Below are positions 1-5,008 of a stretch of 6,802 bases of DNA, in pieces. The stretch covers positions 1 to 6,802 of the forward strand of contig PIVW01000319.1 of the NCBI GenBank assembly GCA_003353825.1, written 5' to 3'. Below the pieces are notes generated by a model. The model had not been told where the DNA came from and searched no databases. It saw nothing but the letters and a program-made list of their open reading frames with translations. Both the position numbers and the translations under genes were made by a program. This stretch comes from Chloroflexota bacterium (GTDB taxonomy: Bacteria; Chloroflexota; Anaerolineae; J102). Numbering within the stretch: the first letter of the stretch is position 1; each line of letters opens with the position of its first letter.

Positions 1-960
1 CCCATCACCGCTGCCCAGGGGTTAGCGCTGGATGGGCATTTTGTCAGCGAGCAGCAAGCCCGTTCGGCTTCTGGATACTTGCAAAACTTCAATGGTAGTG
101 GTGGCATTTGGCGCAAAAGTGCCATCGAGGCCGCCGGTGGTTGGAGCAGCGATACCGTCACCGAGGATCTCGACCTCTCCTATCGCGCTCAACTAGCGGG
201 GTGGCGAGGCGCCTATCTCAATCGGGTAGAAGCGCCGGCCGAAGTGCCCCCACTTATCTTAAGTTTCAAACGTCAGCAACGCCGGTGGGCAAAAGGATCG
301 GCGCAAACACTCCGAAAACTGGCACTTCCTATCCTGCGAAGCAACCATTCCTTGCCGAAGCGCCTCTATGCATTGGCTCATTTGGGCGGTTATGCCACCC
401 ATCTTCCCCTGCTTGCCTTGTTAATCCTTACACTGCCCATGGCATTGATCCCCGGCAGTCCCCTCCCCCTACCTATGATCGGTTATATCTCCATGTCACT
501 TTCGGTGGCCCCCCTTGCGATGTATGCACTCTCGCAGCAACAAATAGGTGGCAGGATTGGATTGCGGCGTCTTTGGGTGCTGCCGATTCTGGCATTGCTT
601 ATGATGGGTCTTTCACCAATGATGGGAGGCGCAGTCTGGGAGGGTTTTTGGAAAGAGGGTGGTGACTTCGAAAGAACGCCCAAGCAAGGAACCGGCCCAC
701 GCCGACAGGCCGTACCCGCCAGCATAAGTTGGCGAGTGCTACTGCCGGAGGGAATCACATTGATGTATGCCCTGACAACGCTGACCATCATCGTTCTCAG
801 CGGACAATGGCAGTTGGCGCCCCTGCCCATCCTGTTCAGCCTGGGTTGCAGCCTCGTTCTATGTTTGGGTATCAATGAATATGGGATGGCCAGAGGGCAG
901 AAGGCACAGCCGCAGCGTTATTCCCAGACGATTCACTCCGGTGACACTTTTTCAAATTAA
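1..960 (+). CDS. Cellulose-synthase-like family 2 glycosyltransferase, 5'-truncated
   Basis: The reading frame is open from base 1 to the TAA at 958-960, giving 319 visible residues; the N-terminus, with the nucleotide-binding Asp and the DxD motif, lies outside the window. In the visible part, FNGSGGIWRKSA (residues 30-41) matches the acceptor-site segment of processive GT2 enzymes. TEDLDLSYR (54-62) carries the catalytic-base Asp56, and QQRRW (92-96) is the QxxRW signature. Roughly five membrane segments follow (about 123-150, 158-178, 192-210, 252-267, 272-290). A FERTPK motif at 223-228, between membrane segments, is often seen in this family. The enzyme should transfer sugar from a nucleotide-sugar donor at the cytoplasmic membrane, to a glycan or lipid acceptor that cannot be named from sequence. 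The next GT starts 5 nt after the stop, so the two are probably co-transcribed. Family assignment is firm; the product is not. Confidence 0.93.
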   Translation, partial: PITAAQGLALDGHFVSEQQARSASGYLQNFNGSGGIWRKSAIEAAGGWSSDTVTEDLDLSYRAQLAGWRGAYLNRVEAPAEVPPLILSFKRQQRRWAKGSAQTLRKLALPILRSNHSLPKRLYALAHLGGYATHLPLLALLILTLPMALIPGSPLPLPMIGYISMSLSVAPLAMYALSQQQIGGRIGLRRLWVLPILALLMMGLSPMMGGAVWEGFWKEGGDFERTPKQGTGPRRQAVPASISWRVLLPEGITLMYALTTLTIIVLSGQWQLAPLPILFSLGCSLVLCLGINEYGMARGQKAQPQRYSQTIHSGDTFSN

Positions 961-965
961 TCGTT

Positions 966-2132
966 GTGCTGCTTTCGCTCCTGTTCTGGATGCTCGGATT
1001 GGTCGTACTCGCCATCGCCTGGAAGACCACGCGTCTTCTCCGCAGGAAGGGGCCAGACCCCATGCTACGCGAGGGGAATATCGCCATCATCGCGCCTTGC
1101 AAAGGGGTCGATCCTGAGTTTTCGGCATTCTTGCAAGCACTAACCCGGCAAAAATCAGCACATTACACGATTTATTTCGTAGTTGCCAATGACCAAGATG
1201 CAGCGGTCCCTCTTATCAAGGAGTTGCTGACAGAAAAACCTCGTCTGGGCGAGTTGGTGACTTTTCCACCACCTGCGGGCTTTTCGGGGAAAATCGCCAA
1301 CATGGTCGGGGGAATAGGCGCCGCCTGGCGGGATCAGGCAGACTTTGTTGTCTTTCTCGATTCAGATACCATACCGGATCCTGTCTTCATCTCCAGCTTG
1401 ATCACACCACTTGTTCGGGGTGAGGCATTGCTGACAACCGGTGCTCGTATTTTGACACCGCGAACGGGTAGCACTGCCCAATGGGTTGCCAGCCTGTGGA
1501 TGCAGAGCAGCCTGCCCGGGGTGACACAACCGCAACTGGGAAGCGCCTGGGGGGGAGCTATGGCGATACGAGCGGATGACGCCAAACGGTTGGATGTAGA
1601 AAGCCTCTGGAGAGATGCATTCTCCGATGACCACACATTGTCACGGGCGGTGAGAAGGGATGGTGGCGTGATCCAATTTGTCCCGAACTGTCTGATCACG
1701 GTGCCCATCGACTATACGTGGACGGGTGCACTGGATTTTATAGTACGCCAACTCGTCACCATCCGTGTCCACGATGCACGCCTGTGGTACGTGGCCTGGA
1801 TCATGATTTACCCTCTGTTTCTCATTCTGGTTGGGTTGACACAAATTGCGTGGGTTAGTGGCTTGTGGGGATCGGCGACGTTGGCAGCGTTTATCCCGCT
1901 GGCACTGTCATACTATTGGGTCAACGACACAGTATGGAAACAGATAGGGCTTGACAGCATCCATCTTTGGAGACAGCCGTTGACTCGACAACTTGCTATT
2001 ATGGCAGCGCTAATAGCCATTCACCCGCTGGCGATGTTACGCTCGGCAGTGCTGCGACGTTTTGTATGGCGTGGTCGCACATACGAGATCAGAAAGGGTA
2101 CGATTACCATCATCGCTGACGAGGACCTATAA
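966..2132 (+). CDS. Ceramide-glucosyltransferase-like family 2 glycosyltransferase (GT21-type)
   Basis: This 388-residue membrane-anchored glycosyltransferase starts at GTG 966. No Shine-Dalgarno is visible, but the upstream stop lies only 5 nt away, which favours translational coupling; Met9 (ATG 990) is the alternative start. An N-terminal anchor spans residues 3-22. The GT-A domain shows PCKGVD (44-49), a conserved SGKI (107-110), the DSD metal/nucleotide motif (132-134), WGGAMA (195-200) and DDH (221-223) at the catalytic-base position. Membrane segments follow at about 275-295, 299-318 and 343-360, and the WRGRTYEI tail (368-375) is typical of ceramide-glucosyltransferase-like bacterial enzymes. 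Where relatives have (R/Q)xxRW, this protein has RQLVTIR (261-267), so the Arg-Trp pair is absent. It probably glycosylates a membrane lipid or lipid-linked intermediate together with the preceding GT. The acceptor is unknown, and true ceramide activity should not be assumed. Confidence 0.92.
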   Translation: MLLSLLFWMLGLVVLAIAWKTTRLLRRKGPDPMLREGNIAIIAPCKGVDPEFSAFLQALTRQKSAHYTIYFVVANDQDAAVPLIKELLTEKPRLGELVTFPPPAGFSGKIANMVGGIGAAWRDQADFVVFLDSDTIPDPVFISSLITPLVRGEALLTTGARILTPRTGSTAQWVASLWMQSSLPGVTQPQLGSAWGGAMAIRADDAKRLDVESLWRDAFSDDHTLSRAVRRDGGVIQFVPNCLITVPIDYTWTGALDFIVRQLVTIRVHDARLWYVAWIMIYPLFLILVGLTQIAWVSGLWGSATLAAFIPLALSYYWVNDTVWKQIGLDSIHLWRQPLTRQLAIMAALIAIHPLAMLRSAVLRRFVWRGRTYEIRKGTITIIADEDL

Positions 2133-2167
2133 TTCAAGTTTCATCATTCGCCATGACTTTGTAGCCC

Positions 2168-2176
2168 TGTTATACT
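2168..2176 (+). promoter_or_regulatory. Candidate extended -10 promoter for the proline dehydrogenase unit
   Basis: TGT followed by TATACT (2171-2176) fits the extended -10 pattern TGnTATAAT with five of six core matches. The best -35 at the right distance is a poor TTCGCC at 2147-2152, which is tolerable for extended -10 promoters. Transcription would start near 2183, leaving a leader of about 48 nt before the ATG at 2231. It separates the proline dehydrogenase unit from the glycosyltransferases, which end 98 nt upstream of that ATG. The call rests on motif match only. Confidence 0.4.
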
Positions 2177-2230
2177 TCCACCATGATGGCGCTGTTATCT
2201 TTAATCACATCGTTTAGGTAAGGTTTCGGT

Positions 2231-3160
2231 ATGCTGCGACACACCCTTATAGCATTTTCGCAGAGTAGTAAAATGCGGCGATTCGTCACCGGCTTTCCGA
2301 TCTCGCGACGAGTTGCACGGCGTTTTGTGGCCGGGGAAAGGCGAGAAGAAGCGATACAAGCGATCGAGGAACTCAATCAAGCGGGGTTGCTGGCAACAAT
2401 AGACTACCTGGGTGAACATGTAAGCGAACGCGCAGCAGCACAAGCCAATGTCCAAGAGTATCTGGCGATTCTTGCTGAGATCGATGAAAAAGATTTACAA
2501 AGTGGTGTCTCGCTCAAGCTCTCAGCCATGGGCCTACACATTGACACTGAATTCTGCTATCAAAATGTACGCCAAATTGTGGCGGCGGCCCACAAGCACA
2601 ATCGTTTTGTACGGATTGATATCGAAGAATCATATCTTGTAGATATCACGCTGGAGATCTATCGTCGCTTGCGCACCGAGTTCGACAATGTGGGCACGGT
2701 CATTCAGTCCTATCTCTATCGCAGCAAATCTGATGTTCAAGCTCTGCTGGACGACGGTATTGCCGACTTGCGTTTGGTAAAAGGCGCCTACGATGAACCC
2801 GACAACATCGCCTGGCAAGAGCGATCGACCATCCAACAAGAGTTGATTGATCTCTGCCAGATGTTGTTGGAGCCGGAAGCTCAAGCCAAGGGTGCGTGCC
2901 TGGCCATTGGCTCACATGATGATGGCGTTTATGATGCCCTAGCAAAATATGCTGCTGCACGGGCTATCGATCCCAAACAGTGGGAGATCCAGTTCCTTTA
3001 CGGGATCCGGCGCGACGAACAGCAGCGCCTGGTTGCCGAGGGCCATCGCATGCGCATCTATGTTCCCTATGGTCAGTCATGGTACCCCTATTTCATGCGT
3101 CGCCTGGCCGAGCGACCGGCTAATCTGGTCTTTTTCATGCGCGCTTTGGTCGGCGATTAG
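2231..3160 (+). CDS. Proline dehydrogenase (monofunctional, FAD-dependent)
   Basis: This 309-residue enzyme oxidises L-proline to delta-1-pyrroline-5-carboxylate, passing electrons through FAD to the respiratory quinone pool; it is the first step of proline catabolism. The length matches stand-alone PRODH of the Thermus type, not the large PutA fusion. Family signatures occur in order: SLKLSAMG (94-101), VRIDIEES (127-134), VIQSYLYRS (157-165), RLVKGAYDEP (181-190), GSHD (227-230, where many relatives have ATHD), FLYGIR (255-260), and the substrate-binding YVPYG...WYPYFMRRLAERP (277-296) with the paired Arg290/Arg291. The fold is a TIM barrel on the cytoplasmic face of the membrane. The ATG at 2231 has an AAGG at 2220-2223, 7 nt upstream. 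The partner P5C dehydrogenase is not in the window. A DinB-fold gene follows after 31 nt and is probably in the same transcript. In other species the gene is called putA or putB. Confidence 0.95.
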   Translation: MLRHTLIAFSQSSKMRRFVTGFPISRRVARRFVAGERREEAIQAIEELNQAGLLATIDYLGEHVSERAAAQANVQEYLAILAEIDEKDLQSGVSLKLSAMGLHIDTEFCYQNVRQIVAAAHKHNRFVRIDIEESYLVDITLEIYRRLRTEFDNVGTVIQSYLYRSKSDVQALLDDGIADLRLVKGAYDEPDNIAWQERSTIQQELIDLCQMLLEPEAQAKGACLAIGSHDDGVYDALAKYAAARAIDPKQWEIQFLYGIRRDEQQRLVAEGHRMRIYVPYGQSWYPYFMRRLAERPANLVFFMRALVGD

Positions 3161-3191
3161 GATCCGGTAAAAGCTAAGAAGAGGATTTGCC

Positions 3192-3656
3192 ATGGGCCAA
3201 CGCCAGAAACTACGAAACCGCCTGGCAAGCAGCCACCAGGGAGTGCTTGCCTTTATCGATGAATGTGCTGACAGCGGTTTGGTTTGTTCACAGGTTGAGG
3301 GCGAGTGGACACTCAAAGATGGCCTGGCACATCTGGTTTCCGCGGAGCAAGGGCATTTTCGAGTGATCCAGCATCTTCTCGAAGATAAGTCTACGCTGAT
3401 TCCAGACTTCAACCTCGATAAATTCAATGACCGTGAGGTTAAACGCCTCCGCGATCGGTCTTGGCAAGACCTCATGGCCAACTATATTGCCGGTAGGATC
3501 GCCACGTTTGATTTACTCGATCAAGTTAGCGACCTGGACTGGGATAAAGCCGGTCCCCATCCCGGTGGATTCGAAACGACGGTTGCCGGCGCCTTCCGCG
3601 TGATTGCCATCCACGAAAAGCGCCATATCAGAACATGGCAAGCGGCTCTTGTATAA
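3192..3656 (+). CDS. DinB-superfamily protein, putative metal-binding four-helix bundle
   Basis: This 154-residue soluble protein fits the DinB/YfiT fold in length and layout. The segment WTLKDGLAHLVSAEQGH (39-55) matches the typical W-x-x-x-D-x-x-x-H-L pattern, and the C-terminal HEKRH (141-145) supplies the second and third ligands. His47, His141 and His145 together make the usual three-His metal site. DinB-fold proteins include thiol-dependent S-transferases such as mycothiol- and bacillithiol-dependent enzymes, DNA-damage-induced proteins of unknown role, and ClbS-like resistance hydrolases; the sequence does not decide between them. A strong GAGGA (3181-3185), 6 nt before the ATG, supports the start. 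It lies 31 nt behind proline dehydrogenase and is followed 2 nt after its stop by a strong hairpin, so it is likely the last gene of that unit. Fold assignment is good, function unknown. Confidence 0.85.
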   Translation: MGQRQKLRNRLASSHQGVLAFIDECADSGLVCSQVEGEWTLKDGLAHLVSAEQGHFRVIQHLLEDKSTLIPDFNLDKFNDREVKRLRDRSWQDLMANYIAGRIATFDLLDQVSDLDWDKAGPHPGGFETTVAGAFRVIAIHEKRHIRTWQAALV

Positions 3657-3658
3657 AA

Positions 3659-3688
3659 GTAGAGCCGGCTCGTTTGAGCCGGCTCTAC
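3659..3688. terminator. Perfect 13-bp hairpin, probable transcription terminator
   Basis: A GC-rich perfect inverted repeat, arms 3659-3671 and 3676-3688 with a GTTT loop, starts 2 nt after the DinB stop. On the + strand no T-run follows (AACTCTACG), so it is not a textbook intrinsic terminator in that direction. On the - strand it is followed by TTTT (complement of 3655-3658), which would suit transcripts arriving from the membrane-protein gene. It may act in both directions or mainly protect 3' ends. Each arm contains GAGCCGGCTC, which is itself a palindrome. Confidence 0.65.
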
Positions 3689-3842
3689 AACTCTACGTTG
3701 AGCATACCCGGCAAACACACTGAGAGTCGTCCCCCAACTCGTCCCAATGCGATTTTGCGCTTGAATATACTCTTGGAGATGATCCAGCTAGGGAGCCAAC
3801 GCAGGCGCCAAGCTGAATGTGAGAGAATATGCCAGGATGTGC

Positions 3843-3878
3843 GAGATGAGGGTGGGTTCCCCCTTCCCACCCGGTCTC
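3843..3878. repeat. Interrupted hairpin with G-rich arm
   Basis: GGGTGGG (3850-3856) pairs perfectly with CCCACCC (3866-3872) around a 9-nt loop. After a small internal loop, GAGA (3843-3846) pairs with TCTC (3875-3878). No T-run follows on either strand, so an intrinsic terminator is unlikely. It could be an RNA fold at a convergent 3' end or a single copy of a dispersed palindromic repeat; the window has only one copy. Confidence 0.4.
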
Positions 3879-3912
3879 ATAGCAACACCCTGGCTGAGTA
3901 TACAGACGACCA

Positions 3913-3954
3913 GGTTATCTTAAAGTTACGGTTGCGCGGTATCTTTAAGGTTAC
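3913..3954. repeat. Imperfect 17-nt direct repeat, two copies at 25-bp spacing
   Basis: GGTTATCTTAAAGTTAC (3913-3929) and GGTATCTTTAAGGTTAC (3938-3954) match along their length with compensating one-base gaps. The cores CTTAAAG and CTTTAAG are reverse complements of each other, so the pair can also be read as an inverted repeat. The block ends 8 bp beyond the stop of the membrane-protein gene. Its role is unknown: a 3'-end fold or a protein-binding pair are both possible. Confidence 0.4.
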
Positions 3955-3961
3955 TATTCGA

Positions 3962-4768
3962 TTACACAGGAAACCACAACATCAATGCCATGGCCACCAG
4001 CGCCAATAAAATGTATTCTATAGCTCGGCGCCGGGTCAAATGTCCCATCAATTCCTGACCAACAAGGCCGACAATGAGGTAAAATTCAACCAATAAAACG
4101 AGCCCAACCCGCATCGATGCAAACGGCCAATAATTGAAAACCCAGGTGCTTTGCGCCATTGCCAAGGCGATGATTCCACTGAACAGCAATATCAGACGCA
4201 GTGGCCGATCGGCTTCTCGCAGGAGGTCCATTGCCAAAAGTCCCGCCATTATGCCTATAGCTGTTGCAGATATCAACGAACGGCTGCGTGCCCCATAAAC
4301 GAGCACAAAGGCCAGCGCTGCCAAAGTGTAAGCCAGCATATTCAGAACCAGGCGAGCGCTATGATAATGGGGATCGTCAGCATCCACCGTGTGGTATTCA
4401 GCGACAGCAGCAGCAGCCAGCACCAATCCTGAAAAAGCCAGGGCCACGAGCCATAAAGCATTGGAAGGTGCTGCCGGCAATACGGCCGCTGCCGCCACGA
4501 CAACTGCGCTCGGCAATCCCCAATAGCGATAGGTGTCGTGCAACACTGCTTGCCGGGGATGTGTGCGGATCGCTGCTTCCAGGCCAGAACAGATCACGGT
4601 CAAAGCAACCAGTGCTACGAAAATATCAGTCGAGAGTGTAAATGAAAGTGGAGACCCGAGCAGATCGGCCGAGAATACGCGCTCCGGCAGGATCAGCACC
4701 GAACCCAAAGCCAGCACAAGCAGTGCAGCCCAAATGGTGACACTTAGATGACTTCGATAATCAGACAT
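3962..4768 (-). CDS. Multi-pass membrane protein of unknown function (DUF5656-like)
   Basis: This 268-residue, highly hydrophobic protein has about eight or nine membrane segments (roughly 11-28, 45-66, 86-100, 103-123, 139-158, 165-182, 188-206, 220-238, 250-267). A polar loop, EYHTVDADDPHYHSAR (124-139), contains three His and several Asp. The WVFNYWPF stretch (209-216), followed by a Glu-containing helix, recalls DUF5656, a family of Chloroflexota membrane proteins; that match is from memory and unsearched. No signal peptide, catalytic motif or transporter signature was recognised. It is the only - strand gene and has its own sigma70-like promoter (TTGACA at 4831-4826, TAGAAT at 4807-4802), which implies a leader of about 27 nt. 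No Shine-Dalgarno is visible before the ATG. It diverges from the CHAT gene and converges on the DinB-fold gene. The gene call is firm, the function unknown. Confidence 0.88.
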   Translation of the reverse strand: MSDYRSHLSVTIWAALLVLALGSVLILPERVFSADLLGSPLSFTLSTDIFVALVALTVICSGLEAAIRTHPRQAVLHDTYRYWGLPSAVVVAAAAVLPAAPSNALWLVALAFSGLVLAAAAVAEYHTVDADDPHYHSARLVLNMLAYTLAALAFVLVYGARSRSLISATAIGIMAGLLAMDLLREADRPLRLILLFSGIIALAMAQSTWVFNYWPFASMRVGLVLLVEFYLIVGLVGQELMGHLTRRRAIEYILLALVAMALMLWFPV

Positions 4769-4801
4769 TTTTTACAATAGTACCGAATCATGAAAGGGTG
4801 C

Positions 4802-4831
4802 ATTCTAGGCGCTGCCGGGTTCCCCTGTCAA
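4802..4831 (-). promoter_or_regulatory. Sigma70-type promoter for the membrane-protein gene
   Basis: Read on the - strand, a perfect -35 TTGACA (4831-4826) and a TAGAAT -10 (4807-4802, five of six matches) are separated by 18 nt. Transcription would begin near 4795, about 27 nt before the start codon at 4768. Its -35 lies back to back with that of the + strand promoter. Confidence 0.65.
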
Positions 4832-4842
4832 CTTCATTTGCA

Positions 4843-4871
4843 TTGACGTTGCGCGATTTCACCAGTAGAAT
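4843..4871 (+). promoter_or_regulatory. Sigma70-type promoter for the CHAT gene
   Basis: TTGACG (4843-4848) and TAGAAT (4866-4871) are separated by exactly 17 nt, with five of six matches in each box. Transcription would start near 4878, giving an untranslated leader of about 130 nt before the ATG at 5009. A small hairpin, GGCAG-ata-CTGCC (4882-4894), would sit almost at the 5' end of the transcript. Confidence 0.7.
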
Positions 4872-4881
4872 AGCTTTGAAT

Positions 4882-4894
4882 GGCAGATACTGCC
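4882..4894 (+). other. Short 5'-end hairpin in the CHAT mRNA leader
   Basis: GGCAG pairs with CTGCC around a 3-nt loop, starting about 4 nt after the predicted transcription start. It is followed by GCCCTTTTGG. Five base pairs are too few for a convincing terminator; a 5'-end stabilising stem is possible. The structure is small enough to be chance. Confidence 0.25.
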
Positions 4895-4995
4895 GCCCTT
4901 TTGGAAACTCACGACCTCTCCAATCAACCCATCGTCAACCCTGCCATACTAACGGTCGGGACATAATGTATGTAGTTGCCTGGCTCTTACTCAGC

Positions 4996-4999
4996 GGAG
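4996..4999 (+). promoter_or_regulatory. Ribosome binding site fixing the CHAT start
   Basis: GGAG ends 9 nt before the ATG at 5009. The longer in-frame alternative, TTG at 4976, would add 11 residues and has no comparable upstream purine motif. The ATG is therefore preferred and gives a 517-residue protein. Confidence 0.65.
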
Positions 5000-5008
5000 C
5001 TTCCCCCC

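Larger units (their letters stand above)
3657..3961. other. 305-bp intergenic region between convergent genes
   Basis: This gap separates the DinB-fold gene (+) from the membrane-protein gene (-), whose 3' ends face each other. It holds the terminator-like hairpin at its left end, a second hairpin at 3843-3878 and a 17-nt imperfect repeat at 3913-3954. A + frame open across most of it (3635-4009) lacks a credible start or ribosome site and runs into the opposite gene, so it is not called. A TATACT at 3766-3771 has no -35 partner. No RNA gene was recognised. Confidence 0.6.

Noticed and set aside
108..665. Long alternate-frame + frame inside the first glycosyltransferase
   Set aside because: It is Arg/Ser/Pro-rich low-complexity translation, fully overlapped by a clear GT2 gene in another frame.
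2183..2221. A 12-codon ATG frame just upstream of proline dehydrogenase, starting at the predicted transcription start
   Set aside because: It could be a leaderless leader peptide, but it has no ribosome site, no run of regulatory codons and no attenuator-like hairpin after it; chance is the simpler reading.
3635..4009. A 124-codon + frame across the convergent intergenic gap
   Set aside because: It begins with a non-ATG codon inside the DinB-fold gene, has no ribosome site, shows no recognisable domain and overlaps the end of the opposite-strand membrane protein.
4777..4782. TACTAT as a -10 box giving a leaderless membrane-protein mRNA
   Set aside because: It has no -35 partner, and a much better TTGACA-N18-TAGAAT promoter lies just upstream on the same strand.
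4976..5008. TTG-initiated 11-residue extension of the CHAT protein
   Set aside because: The ATG at 5009 has a GGAG at good spacing, while the TTG has no comparable signal.
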